Source of the DNA: Plectrocnemia conspersa
Taxonomy: Eukaryota > Arthropoda > Insecta > Trichoptera > Polycentropodidae
DNA length: 64,000 nt
Direction of reading: 5' to 3'
Assembly: GCA_009617715.1 (NCBI GenBank)
Contig: VTFK01000513.1
Span: 1-64,000, forward strand
The position numbers and the translations under genes are program-made. The notes below the pieces were generated by a model that saw only the letters and a list, made by a program, of their open reading frames with translations, was not told the origin of the DNA and did not search any database. Shown here piece by piece: positions 37,900-49,759 of the stretch (positions within the stretch are counted from its first letter, which is position 1; every line of letters begins with the position of its first letter).

Positions 37900-38260
37900 A
37901 TTAAGATGAAATGATTCTATTCAATACAAATGTCCATATCAGGCGTCACCCGCGCATATCATTTTATATGGAAAACAATGAACGTGCTTCACAGAGCTTC
38001 GGAAAACAATAAGCGGCTCTCAAAATGCTGTTGTGCATAATCGCTTAATTGTTTACAGGTTGTAATAGAAAGTTGAACGCTGGCTTCAATTTGTTATGCC
38101 TTTGTGCGCCATTGTGACACAAGGGACATAATATATAATAATAAAACACCATGCAAAGTGATACGCGTTAAATATGCATAAGCGTATTTAATAACACGCT
38201 GGCGTGTTATTGAATAACTTTTCGACGCTAATCGATTCAAGAATGCCACGAGGGGCGGAA
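37900..38260. promoter_or_regulatory. Island with SOX-like repeats and a G+C palindrome
   Basis: GGAAAACAAT occurs at 37970-37979 and again at 38001-38010; ACAAT is a SOX-type core. GCCATTGTGAC lies near 38108. AATAACACGC (38190-38199) and GCGTGTTATT (38202-38211) form a 10-bp dyad around TG, next to ATACGC...GCGTAT flanking TATGCATA (38161-38186). No coding frame. Confidence 0.5.
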
Positions 38261-38299
38261 TTTAATTTTTGATACATATAAACATGTATTTACTAAGAT

Positions 38300-38790
38300 A
38301 GTACACGATTGATAAAATGCTTCATCTGTCCATTATTCCGTCAACTCAATTTGTTTACTCAAGCGGCCATTCATCACTTTTACCTCGCCGATCGATGCCA
38401 GGTGAAATATGTACAGAAGAGTTTATATAAAAAATGGTGTATGTTTATCCATTCACGCACACACCGTCATTACATCAGATTGTGGGTGTGGTCAGATTAA
38501 TCAAAGACATTCAATCACTCGGTGGCTACCACACGCTCCGGTTCGGTGATTGATGGTGGGACTATAATGACATGTTATAGGATGCTGATGGACCATAACA
38601 CTCGGGATTGGTGGGATACCGTTATCGTACCACTGTTTGATTGATACACAAAAGAAAGTAAGGTTAACGAAATTGTATCGGTGTAATTGTCGATGCGCTT
38701 CGTGATTGATACGTCGTGTGGATCAACAGTTATGGACTTAATGCCTTTTGTTGAACACGATTTGTTATATGTTATGAATTTTGACAAGCG
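38300..38790. promoter_or_regulatory. Island with three TGATTGAT (Exd/Hox-type) sites
   Basis: TGATTGAT occurs at 38547-38554 (extended as TGATTGATGG), 38638-38645 and 38703-38710. TGATTGAT is the established composite site class for Exd/PBX with Hox partners. CAGATTAATCAAAG near 38493 adds a homeodomain core. The opposing open frames (38309-38500 plus, 38787-38575 minus) match no protein family. A developmental enhancer is the best reading; it is inference from motifs. Confidence 0.5.
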
Positions 38791-38794
38791 ATGG

Positions 38795-40165
38795 AAATGG
38801 TAAAAATGTAAACCATATTAACTTCCATATAACAAGTCATCCTAATTTTATATATTTAGATGTATTTAAAATAATAATCAAACTAATAGAAAGGCCAGTA
38901 CATGATTATTTCAATTCAAATGTAAAGTAGATGATTAAACAACTTAAAGCCGACAATGATATCTAGTTAAGTATTGCAATATATAGCAATCAAAGCGATT
39001 TTAAAGTTAAATCTATACAGATAAGATTGGGTTAAAGGAACTGATTAAGATAAGTGTATGCATTAGAGCAGTTTTACTCAATTGATGATCCTTAGAAAAT
39101 TGCTGGTGCTTCGCAAATATTTGGCGGTCATTTTAAAATAATATTCTTATAATTCCAAGAAAATCTTAAAAATACACCAAATAGAAAAATCTTTTAACAT
39201 TCCTTAACAGTAAAAATAGTCAGGAAGAGAGTAGCAAATACACCAAAAACATCCCAAAAACGAGTACATAGAGTTTATATGAAACAAGTAAAACAAAATA
39301 TGTCGATATTAAAAACAAAAATACAAAAATTGTTGCTCAAATATTAAAAATAGTACTTTAAGTTTGGTTTTGCTATAGTTTGTAAATTAAGCGAAATATC
39401 TTCACGACCCTTGTGTGTGGTATTTTACGAAACCGTCAAATGACGCTATGAAACCTTCCAAATTTATTAATTATTTCAATTAATTCCACAGTAATCTCAC
39501 AGATTAGCCACTGAATTTTTTGAAAGATATACGTCCAATTAAAAATTCATAAAAATCAAATAAAGAAGATGAAGACTAGTGACAAGTCGCTGCTTCAAGT
39601 ATCTTATTTAATTGCCTTACGAATATTGAAAACGAAAGAACCGTAACTAATAAAACCTTGCATCTTAGATGTCGCCTAAATTTTTTTGGGTTGGTCCTCA
39701 ATCCTTTCAAAAATTAGAAATTGTACTGTTTTCGAACACTATTCAGAGAAGAGTCTATATGGCCATCGATATTTAAGAGAAAATTTTAGAGAGGATAATG
39801 AAATTAAAATGTTTTGCATTTTAACTTATATTTATATCAATGATGTTAGACTAATTTTACATGTTTTCTATGCTTATTTAAAATACTTTATTTGATTTGT
39901 TTTAATAAATTTTATACGCCTTATTCTCATGGATAAGAAAGTAATACTTTATAATATTGTAGAAGCTTTATTATTTAATAATTACCTCACTATACTCAAC
40001 ACTTTAAGATATTTATAAGAATAGAGCTTTAATATAACAGATTTTTCATCAATTGACATTTTTTTTTATTATACATATGTAAATATCATTTTCTAAACTT
40101 TTTGTTTTTAGCTGATTATTATTAAAAAAATACTGACCCTAACCTAATACGTTACAAGATTACAA
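38795..40165. other. A/T-rich desert
   Basis: No recognisable element; short frames are low complexity. Confidence 0.5.
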
Positions 40166-40166
40166 C

Positions 40167-40882
40167 TAGGGTTCATAATCGTAGTTTTCAATTATTCGAA
40201 TATTGAATGAGAAATGGATGAAAGTAACTTTTAACTTTTAACAAAATTTCCTTGAAACATTATACCTAATAATCTTTCAAACAAATTTTATATATGTACA
40301 TAAAGATCGAATTTGTATAGATGTTTATATTGTGCGAATTTGCATATAAATTAAATAACTGAAAATAAATAAACCGTGTCCAATTATTGTTAGAAATAAA
40401 ATCTTTGTGTTTTAAAACAACAAATACATAAATGTAGAATTACACATATATAATAATAAATTTGCGACGTACAGCTGTTTTTGAGATAAACGTTAAACGA
40501 TAATAAAGGGTGGGCTTTTCCAACATTTTTGCTTTGCTCAACGAACGAATACTGCGAATTTCGATCATAGTAGACATACCGACAAACATTTTATTCGCAG
40601 GTGTTTTTCAAAGAAGTAAAAGCATTTTTGTTGAGAAAAAGCGTCTCGTTGTCTCGAATTTTCGAAACAAAATAAAGGTGTATGGATTTTGAAGTGACAT
40701 TAGTCACTCAGGTATATTGAGAGAAAAAAACGACTATATGTGATACTAAAGTATACAAATTATTTCATTAAGCAAATATTTTACGAAAATTCAACCAATT
40801 ATAAGAATATTATATTTTTTTATTATAAGTCAGAAGAATAATTTGTATAAACGAATATTCGAATATTTAATTGAAAACCCTA
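40167..40882. mobile_element. Non-autonomous hAT-like element, about 716 bp
   Basis: The left end reads TAGGGTTCATAATCG...TTTTCAATTATTCGAATATT. The reverse complement of the right end reads TAGGGTTTTCAATTAAATATT with CGAATATTCG inside. Flanks ATTACAAC (40159-40166) and GTTACACC (40883-40890) agree in 6 of 8 bases, suggesting a decayed 8-bp duplication. A G+C-richer core at 40505-40690 has a 60-codon plus frame that I could not match to transposase. Assignment to hAT rests on the ends and the 8-bp flanks. Confidence 0.6.
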
Positions 40883-41419
40883 GTTACACCCGAAATGTCT
40901 TAAAAACAGTAGCATTTAATATACTAATGATTAACCAACAATATATATTTTAATTAATATGTGTTACTGAGGCTTTTATCAATTTTTATTGATTACGTAT
41001 CATTAAAAATAAAAATTAAATTATGGTACAAGAATCAAACAAACAATCAAACGTAAAATCAAATTTAATCCAAGTTAAACAATCGCCATACCATCACAAA
41101 ATAATATAGACAATAACTTTTACATCACCACAATTACAAAAATATTGAAATTATCGGTAATGGCATACATACATGCCGTTTTTGAACTATTGTTTTAAAA
41201 TGCATATCAAAAAATCTAGGGGTGAAAATTTAATATATTTTTGCTAGGCATTTTAAAACATATATTGTTAGTTAATTGGCTTGACTTGGCGTTTGCAAGT
41301 ACAAATTTCGGAAGATTTGTATATAGTAAAAACAACAGTATCATAAAATTACATTATAACTAAAAAGGTAAATTCACTGTCAATGCACACAAAAGCAATT
41401 GCGGTGTGTATATATGACG

Positions 41420-42060
41420 GTAAGTTTTCGTTGGTGGAAGATTCAGGATAATGACTCTGAATAGCTTTAGCTCTACGAAATTTTGTGAAGATGGAATATA
41501 GCCTACATGTTTTCGAGATACTAGTATCAACAAAATCGACTATCTAATAATATTTGTTGGCGATCGGGAAAGAGTCTAAATTGAACCGATGGGTATCACA
41601 CAATCTTATACTGGGTGTAAATGTGTTTCTTTCTCACCTAGCGCGACAAAAAACAACCTTTTTGGAACGTACTGTTACTGGAGATTGGAAATGAAGCGTT
41701 TATGGCACCAATAAATGCCAAAGTCAATGTGTAGACAAAGGTAATCCACCAGAAAGTCAAGCTTGTTGCGGATTGCATCAAAATTTTACCACACACGTAA
41801 GTGTGTGGTAAAATTTTGGAGTAGTGCTCCAGTTTGATTTTCTACAAAATAACGAATTCATTTCGCCGGACGTCTATTACCAACAATTCGAGAGATTAAA
41901 GGCAAATTTAAATCAACAGGCGTGGTGTCATGTTACACCACGATAACGCAAGACATGCAGCAAGTGAGACTCAAATAAAATATGAATTTTAAATAGGAAT
42001 TGTGGTTATATCAACCTTATTTTCCTGACTTGTAAAAATATGGCAAATACTGCTAGGTTC
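41420..42060 (+). pseudogene. mariner transposase relic (third of three)
   Basis: The pieces are in mariner order. SKLNRWVSHNL lies near 41577. FLERTVTGD, with the first catalytic Asp at 41683-41685, follows. Then come NEFISPDVYYQQFERLKANL, HHDNAR with the second Asp at 41942-41944, and YQPYFPDL near 42014-42037, resembling the HPPYSPDL block. Stops and shifts separate the pieces. A perfect 40-base hairpin sits in the middle. Terminal repeats were not identified. It belongs to a different subgroup from the 24.9-kb copy by motif wording. Confidence 0.8.
41779..41818. repeat. Perfect 18-bp inverted repeat with 4-base loop
   Basis: CAAAATTTTACCACACAC (41779-41796) and its exact reverse complement (41801-41818) flank GTAA. 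It lies inside the mariner relic, where the family has no such repeat, so it arose after insertion. Confidence 0.9.
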
Positions 42061-42419
42061 ATATGGAGAATACATAATTAATTAAATTTATGCTGCTGCT
42101 TTTGCCTGATAGATAAATTAAAAAAACGTTACGTATTTATGGCACTACTGTAGTTTAATTAATAAGAATATAATAATAAAAAAAAATTGAATGTATAATA
42201 TACAGTTTTTGTAATATTTTTCATAGAATGTTTGCATTAAAAAATATGGGTTTATCAAAAAATGTATTTATCAGCTGAAAGCAGTTAAAAAGAAATCATA
42301 TCTATCGGACAAAAATATTGTTAAATAGTATATTTTTTAATATATACATATATGTGTTATTACAATAATTTTAATTCTAAATATTTTTTCTGTTCCTGTA
42401 AATTTTACATTCTTTAGTC

Positions 42420-42960
42420 AATTCATCACTCTTCTTTTTGATTTCAACATTACTCTCATGTTAAACACCCACAACTACATTATTTTCAGCGTTTCACTTT
42501 CGGCTCGTAAAACCGAACGATTACAATTGAATTTATGTCGTTCGCCGAGGACGAGTGGATTTTTTTAGATTTTGCCTCTTTTTATGGATCATTACGCAAC
42601 ACAATAGACTAAGAAAATCGAATAAAGAAAAAAACACCCACCACTGAATATTGTTTTATTCAAATAACATTTTTTTTCTACAACTGACACTCAACGAGCG
42701 GACAGTGAGCGTTTTGCACCACAATAATCTTTTCATCTCGGTAGAACAATAAATCGGTCGATTAATTTCATCATTGGTTTCATTCAAATTGTACGTGTAA
42801 ACACCCCGCGGGCGCCCAAATGTCTTGCGGTCGAAAAAAAATGATCCAAGAATAATGACTATTTGATTTTTGACAGTGAAGAATGAACGTGAATATACAT
42901 CATCAAGTGAAATATTGATGATGAATTACGAAAATAAATTCAACTGACTTTCTGACGACC
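42420..42960. promoter_or_regulatory. Island, probable regulatory element
   Basis: Two patches at 42470-42620 and 42700-42840. They hold TTATGTCGTTCGCC, TTTTTATGGATC, AGAACAATAAATCGG (SOX-like ACAATA next to a homeodomain word) and CCCCGCGGGCGCCC. No coding frame. Confidence 0.4.
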
Positions 42961-42964
42961 ATAT

Positions 42965-44795
42965 GGATTCCCGTAACACTTATGAGTCAAGTGTACTGGA
43001 TTTTTTTTATATTCAAAACTCACAAAGTAGCAACATTAAATATTTTATATCTGATGAATAATGAATTTAATAATCGTTTATTTACATTTAAATTAAAATA
43101 TATTTGTAAGTGTTCAATATTTACTATATTATATAGTTTGATAAATGTATGCATAAATAACAATAAATAAGTAATGCTGCAAAAATCTATTTTTACTTTA
43201 ATGAAATATTAAGTTAAAATAGATAATATCATCACTATATAACAAAAAGCCAATGGTTAAAAACCCTGGTGTCAAGCTAAAAAATAAAGTACTCTAGTTG
43301 ACGAATCGAAATCTATTATCTCGGGGCATGACTAAAACTTGTTATATCCTTAATGCCTGGCGGGGTAAGGAGGTTTTCGGAACCTCTCAGAAACGTATGA
43401 CTCAACAAACTCAAATGAAAATAGTTTTATATTTGGTTTTAAGAAACGTAAAAAGGAGTTTTAAGTGATTCAAAAAAACATCTTTATCTCCTTTAAGGTG
43501 GCAATAGAGGAGGAAAACAGTTGCCACATTTTCACAAAAACTTTTTTATTGCCGCTATATTTGCCGTAATTCATGTGTAATTTTAATATATTTAATTAAC
43601 GATTTATAAACGACAAATTATTATATTTAATTTAACACCTTCTTTTTAACTTTCGCCTTTAATTTTTTTGTATAGAAAACAGTTATAAAATCCTAAATAT
43701 TTGTTCATGTAATGCCCAAATTTACGCAGTAACGCGGCAACAGTAAAAAATGCATTAGGATCAATCGCATTTCTCTTCCTATTTATATTGTAAATCACGC
43801 AACTACACAATGGTTTAAATATATAATTTCAACCATTAAATTTAAAAATATATTTTAAAAAATCAGAACGAAGTAAAAATAATATTTTAAACCCAAAAAG
43901 TTCAGGGTCAGGGTTCAGAGTACCTCACGACAGTGAGATACCGACAGCTAGGTAAAGTATAATTTATTTTGTTGTTAAAATCGAGAATAAACATAAAGCT
44001 ATGATATTTTTACGTCGAATTATTGACTTAAACATATAGTTCATTATACTGTATATCTTAAAAAAACTATTATTAATTAAAAAAAGGGCTTAGATTTACT
44101 CTATAAATTTTAGTTTAAGTTAAAATATTGATTGTTTTTTTATAATACTATATCAATTTTTTATTTGCTAGAAAGACAAAATAAATATATGTTTTACTAA
44201 ATATTGCATACACTTTAAATATTAGTTTTTAGTTTGTAATTATTTATCAATATATTAATATATTAGGATGGTTAATATGTACAAAAAAAATGTTTACTGT
44301 TAATCGTATTATCTATTAATAATAATCAATATTCAGTATAGCTTTTAAAATGTTATTATTTATAATAAATTAACAATAAATAATACCACACATAAATACA
44401 AATACCGTAAAATTAATATGTAAACTGACCGTTCAGTTATTTAAAAAACGGACTATAGAATGGTATAAATGCTGAATTTTTAGAATGTAAGGTCATGGTA
44501 TTATTTTTTTATACGGTTTTTAAATATAAATTAAAAGAAATAAATATAAAATTATCTTATTAATAAAACATATAATATAATAAATAGGCTTTTAAGTACA
44601 ATATAAAAAAATATAATAGTTCATTCACCAATAATATAAATGCTAAAATATAGTAATAATGATTGCATCACTATCAATACCTAAACACCGAATTCTATGT
44701 TAGTTTCTCTTATTTTTTTATACACACCGTTATTATCCCACTAAAAAAACAACACTTTAAATAATGTAGTTTAAAAGTGTTATATAATCATCAAA
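42965..44795. other. A/T-rich desert with an unidentified patch
   Basis: Positions 43250-43560 are G+C-richer, with GCCTGGCGGGGTAAGGAGG and a GTGGCAA...TTGCCAC pair (near 43499 and 43522). They look like a decayed repeat but I cannot place it. The remainder is A/T-rich. Confidence 0.4.
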
Positions 44796-44799
44796 ATCA

Positions 44800-45130
44800 T
44801 CATACAACTTCCCGTCTCGACGATCTTTATTGGTTATTTTATGATTTACAATAGACCACTGAGCCCGAGGGCGACCCGTCAATTGCCTTCTTCATTTCAT
44901 CGTCTTATTCTTCTTCCCCGAAAGCGTCAGCCTCATCGTCAGCAACACCTCCACGGCCATTATGAAGTCATTACGAAAACATGCCGCATAATATATTCCA
45001 CGGATGATGGGAAATAGATTACATGCGCGTGTAACCAACCGTTCTTCATTCATACGCGTAGTATAAGCATATATGTATGTATATACCAATAATTGAGATC
45101 TTCATTAGATATTGCCGATCCTTTGAACGA
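44800..45130. promoter_or_regulatory. Island, probable regulatory element
   Basis: Mixed composition with GAGCCCGAGGGCGACCCG and CATGCGCGTGTAACC. The minus frame at 45089-44892 matches no family. Confidence 0.35.
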
Positions 45131-45134
45131 ACCT

Positions 45135-45885
45135 CAGATGAACCACTTGATGAACGTATATGTATTTAAACTAATAATGTGTTATGACATATGTATAATA
45201 TAATACTTATGTATATTTTCAATTCTTGACAACAAGAATCTGATCAATAAATTCAAGATCATTTACGATAGTATTGATCTTGAGTTTAATGATCAAAATC
45301 AACATAACTGATAAACATAAACAGCAAACAGTTAAAATTACACAGCTAGTATAAATTTTAAGTTTTATACATAATTTATCATCAGTTAAATTCACTGCAT
45401 CAATAAATATAATTGAAAAATTTAGGAAATAAAAATTTCAAGCTAATATACTTATACATTTTATATTTTTTAATTTATAGTATTTAATAATATAATATAA
45501 TATATCTGTTTATAAATAATAAATTAATAATAAACAGATTTAAAATGCTTTTTATTTTAATTTATATATGTATGATATACATACACATATTTTACTGTTA
45601 GTATTGACTAATTGAAACTTTCGACCGTGTAAACTATTTAAACTTAATTTTATATATGCAATAATATTTAATTGGAAATGTGACCTACAACAATAAATTC
45701 AACTCACACTTTTGCTTCATCAAAACATACTTAAATAATAAATTAATAATTTAAGTTACACATTTACATATCAATTAAAGTAACATTGTTAGCTTTGATG
45801 TACCTTTTGCAATTTTTCAATAGCAAAATAGCACGGCATACATAATCTACTGGTTCAACAAAATATGGGGTGGTCCAGCAAACAC
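45135..45885. other. A/T-rich desert
   Basis: Includes ATCTGTTTAT and ATAAACAGAT as a 10-bp inverted pair near 45505-45540; nothing else seen. Confidence 0.5.
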
Positions 45886-45889
45886 CTCG

Positions 45890-46195
45890 GATATAATAAT
45901 AGTGTCGTGATACGGCCACTATACACGTCAAGTGGAAAAGGAAGCTGGTGGGTGTGAAGATGGATACGATCTTAACTCTAAATGGCGTTCACCGACACCT
46001 CGACGTTTACTTTTCGGATCAACAATCACACACAATGCTGTCGAGCACGAGACAAAACCGATTTTCGACACTCGACAATGCGTCATTGTTGAGAGTTATC
46101 TCTTCCGAGTCTGAGTCGCCTACTTAGATACATACTCGTAGGTCACAGGAAATTAGGTGATGAATTCATCACCGACACTAAGGCGCCACATATGG
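45890..46195. promoter_or_regulatory. Island with an 18-bp perfect palindrome
   Basis: G+C-normal, with GGTGATGAATTCATCACC at 46156-46173. A 60-codon plus frame at 45932-46114 is unrecognised. The dyad is the size of a dimeric transcription-factor site. Confidence 0.45.
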
Positions 46196-46199
46196 GTAA

Positions 46200-46975
46200 T
46201 TTTTTTTTACTACATAGGATTACGCCTTTTGTATTGCACCTCAATCAAGAAGTAATAGTCACAGTGAAATGGTGATTTTGTCATTGTATAATAGTTACTA
46301 GTGCAATATTGAAATATCTAACTTATAAGGAATCTAAGTCTACGTGTTATAAATATGCAAGGTAAATGTAAAATTAATAATATTTTTCTCTCTCTTTCAT
46401 ACAAAGTTATACATGATACTAATAAATTAGTCAACATATATTTTTTGTAATATATTAATTAAAACCATTTTGTAAAGTTATGCGACAATAATTATTCAAG
46501 TCCATTTTACCTGTAAAATTAAGCAAAATATTTTGCATCAATTCACCAGAGAGTAATTTCTCTTGATTTTTGTGAATCACAAACTTGTGCGATTACCGCT
46601 AAAAATGCATTTCTTCGAAATTTACAAGACATGCTTATTTTCTGTCAGACAAATAATGAACGGTTAGTAAAGAATCTGATACAAAAATAATTTCGGAGAT
46701 GAAAAAAATCTCACGACGATAGTTCAGAAGTAATTTTTCCATTTTGTTATTATTGTGGCGTCCACAGTCTATTCATACTGACATTAAAAAAGCATTAAAC
46801 TAATTTTGGCATAAATGTATTTTTTGGAAATTAAACAATGTAGCCCTCCCCCCTTCCCATCAGTATGTGAGTTATGGTACTTGTTGCTTCGACGACTATT
46901 CCTCTCTTTATGGAGCACCTTTTTTGTACCATATTCTATCTAATGTCTGCTATCATATTGGCGTTTTTGATTTTC
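46200..46975. other. A/T-rich stretch
   Basis: No gene or element recognised; a C-rich patch lies at about 46845-46860. Confidence 0.45.
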
Positions 46976-46979
46976 TTGA

Positions 46980-47330
46980 TTTTAATTTTTGTTGCAAAAA
47001 ATATTTCAGTAGAATTACACCCTAACTATTCTCTCAAATTGCAGTCTTTACATGCATCGTCTGCCTATACTTCTTCTTACGCTTGTTTTCACTGCCTTAA
47101 GAGTTGGCTTAGTTTGTATTTTGGTCGTTTCATAATATGGCCTAGATATTGCAGCTTTTTCATCTTCCGTTTTAACGTTCCGCAGCATTTTTGCTCATAT
47201 GCCATACGTCAAAGAACTAAACCATTTATACTTATGCCATAAGTCAAAGTGCTCACCCATTTACATTATTTGTAATGTGTGACTCTATCTATTGGTTCAT
47301 TTTTTATGGTTACGTTTGCTGTAGGAAGTC
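46980..47330 (-). pseudogene. LINE ORF2 C-terminal relic
   Basis: Minus-strand translation gives VTIKNEPIDRVTHYK at 47313-47269. In this common insect endonuclease/reverse transcriptase family that segment precedes the YLG motif. Further on comes KKLQYLGHIMKRPKYKLSQL near 47160-47100, the conserved C-terminal LQYLGHI block. The sequence between them is shortened by an internal deletion, and stops follow. It is a dead non-LTR retrotransposon fragment; the opposite-strand 122-codon frame is its shadow. Confidence 0.8.
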
Positions 47331-47334
47331 ATGC

Positions 47335-48045
47335 CTGTTACTTGCCTCGTTCAATATTCTTACTAGTGTTTGAAGATCACTATTTTAATTTATGAAATTG
47401 CTCTATCATTAAAAACCGACCCCAGATCCAGTTACATATACTATTTATAAATTATATTACACGTAATAATTTATAATTTACAATATATATGCCACTGATT
47501 CCTAGACTTTCAGTCTGGCTATTACCTAATACCTTTTAGATATTTATCATGTCTGATTGATCCAATTTATAAATTAGCTCCGTTGTAACTCATTGGGTCT
47601 GGCAGGTTAAAACGATTTTTTTTTAATTTTATATCGTCCGCAAATTTAATTTATTGCTTTATTATTTAATACATAGATTCTAAAACTTAATTGTTTTATC
47701 GCCCATTTTTTGACAACAAAATGTTTCATCATCTACATTTCAACGACAAAGTTTTCATTAGTAGTAATTACCATATATTTTTCAATTTCACCAAAATATT
47801 AATGTAGCTTGTGCAATTTTAGAATTTCACTATATATATATATATCGATGATTATCGCAAAAAAATAATCTTCTATCAATTGCCAAGTATACCTATAATT
47901 TTCTTGAATTTTATTACTACATCTCGCATAAAGTATAGTCGTATTTTGAACCTCAACAGATTATCTTGCTATTATTGCGAATAAATCTAGATTTATTTTA
48001 TAAACTGTGATCATTAAACGCTCAAGTATTTGTGTTAACAGTCAA
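47335..48045. other. A/T-rich desert
   Basis: Includes a short TA run near 47831-47846; nothing else. Confidence 0.5.
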
Positions 48046-48049
48046 ATGT

Positions 48050-48790
48050 GCACATAACCGTTAAATCTGCGTTCTCATCAAACTCTTTCCAATGGCATGC
48101 CATTTCGTTTGGGATGCCTTAGCGATCTTGGAATTTTGATGGCGTCCAAGAGGGTCACAGTTGGCCAGCTCTTCTCCGTATATAAATCGCCATTCGTAAT
48201 AGAAAGAACAAACATATGATAATGATCTGTCGCCTTGTTCTTATCTGGTTCGCATCTGTCGGCGGCGCTTTCTTAGTGCCCCATGGCAGCTATTTATCGC
48301 CGTAACGATATCGTATATTCACCGCGATAGGCAATTCAATGGCGGCGGCGACTGCAATTATTACGAGCTTGCATAACCAAAGACAGGCAGGCTGAGGCTG
48401 CAAGTGCAAAATGGGCCATTTCGCAAGATATCGTTATGATTTATCAGCAGCGGTGCTCACCCTTTGTCTCCGGCGCTAAGGGGTCAGATTGGGATTATTT
48501 ATAGGTTTAACGCTTTCTCACGCCTCATCATCGTATACATACATATACACACAGGGTGGTCGAGAAGTGTCGTTTAATTTTCATATATGATCGAACGCCT
48601 TATGTGGCTTCGTCGTTCGTTGAACATGTGGCTTGAAAACAATATAATTCCTTAAACAGGCTTCGAAGACGTCTTAGATCTTAGATCATGAGATAAGCAA
48701 CGTCAGGCGAAAACCGCAAAATGCTAACGCATAACCATAATATGATATCATATGAGATGACCGTATAACGGTCTTTGTTGACGTAAATGC
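48050..48790. promoter_or_regulatory. Strongest and longest island, probable enhancer
   Basis: About 740 bp of sustained normal G+C. It contains AATGGCATGCCATT (48091-48104, a perfect palindrome), TTCTTATCTGG (GATA-type), ACGATATCGT (48305-48314, perfect palindrome), a second GATATCGT at 48427-48434, and TATTTATCGCCG and ATTTATAGG words. No frame reaches 60 codons despite the G+C content, which argues against coding. It resembles a conserved noncoding element; conservation was not testable here. Confidence 0.55.
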
Positions 48791-48794
48791 CAAG

Positions 48795-49390
48795 TGAAAG
48801 CCTAAAATTGATTGTATGAAGTGATGAAAAAATTCTAGAAAACTAAATCGTTAATGATATTTATTATATAAATAATCTTTACTTGCTAAAACAAACAGTA
48901 GTTTTAAAATATTTAAAAAGCAAGTAACATCAGAGTATAAAGCTAATTAGTGTTTCAGCTTATTGCTTTTTATTACTGTCAAAATTTCGAATTTGTAATC
49001 TCTTAAATATTAAGACGAGTCATAAAAAAATAAAGATTAAACAATATGGTTAAAAAATCTAATATGTACTTTCTTTGACCGACGCTTTAATGATTTCTAT
49101 TTTTTTAGATGATTTATAAATCTAATTTTTATGTACAAGTAGTTTATATATTAATTATTTTGCTTAGTTCAAGCTTATATTTTTATTATATAAATAAATT
49201 TCATAGTGAAAGAATATAGAAAAATTCATAATTATTCAAGTATTATATTTTTATTATAATGTGAACCATTATTAATTTAGCTGCTCGCCTTAAAGTTAGA
49301 TAGTCAATTACTTATGATTTTTTTCAAAAAATAATAAGATAAATAATAATAATAAGAAAGAAGAAAATTTGTTGCACCTACTCGTTAAAT
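48795..49390. other. A/T-rich desert
   Basis: Nothing recognised. Confidence 0.5.
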
Positions 49391-49395
49391 TAGTA

Positions 49396-49750
49396 AGCAA
49401 ATTATTTACGATTTGCCGAACAAGTTTATTCGTCACGCCGACGTTATACAAGCGTGCGTTATTTGCGGAGATTTAGATGGATTAAAATTACTTTCAAATG
49501 GACTTAAACGAAGTACAGTTGTTTTTAATACAAAAGCAAAGAAACCGATACAAGTGCCATTCAATCGACAAATCAATGGAATGAAGCGTTGCTTACCAAA
49601 GTTATTAAAGACAACTTTGCTAAATTATACCCGTTAATCAAAATGACATTATTACAAGAAAAGTAACTGACAACGATATAGTCTGTTTCTGCCCCCAAGT
49701 CGTCGCATTAGTCCGAGGGTTGAGAGAAAGATTACCTTTATTCAAACTAT
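49396..49750 (+). pseudogene. Unrecognised, frame-disrupted coding-like sequence
   Basis: A plus frame opens near 49396 and reads YDLPNKFIRHADVIQACVI then GDLDGLKLLSNGLKRS. After about 49567 the frame one base over becomes protein-like (NQWNEALLTKVIKDNFAKLY). After about 49640 another frame continues with RKVTDNDIVCFCPQVVALVR and GLRERLPLFKLYLST before a stop near 49758. All three pieces have balanced composition unlike the low-complexity chance frames around them. I cannot assign a family; an old insertion of a host, mobile or viral gene is possible. Confidence 0.45.
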
Positions 49751-49759
49751 ATTTAAGTA

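Noticed and set aside
40510..40692. 60-codon frame in the 40-kb element as a hAT transposase C-terminus
   Set aside because: Residues resemble the dimerisation region only loosely, and I could not find its conserved motif on either strand.
46874..47242. 122-codon plus-strand frame with a hydrophobic N-terminus
   Set aside because: The minus strand of this stretch encodes recognisable LINE motifs; the plus frame is their shadow, and its hydrophobic composition follows from T-rich sequence.
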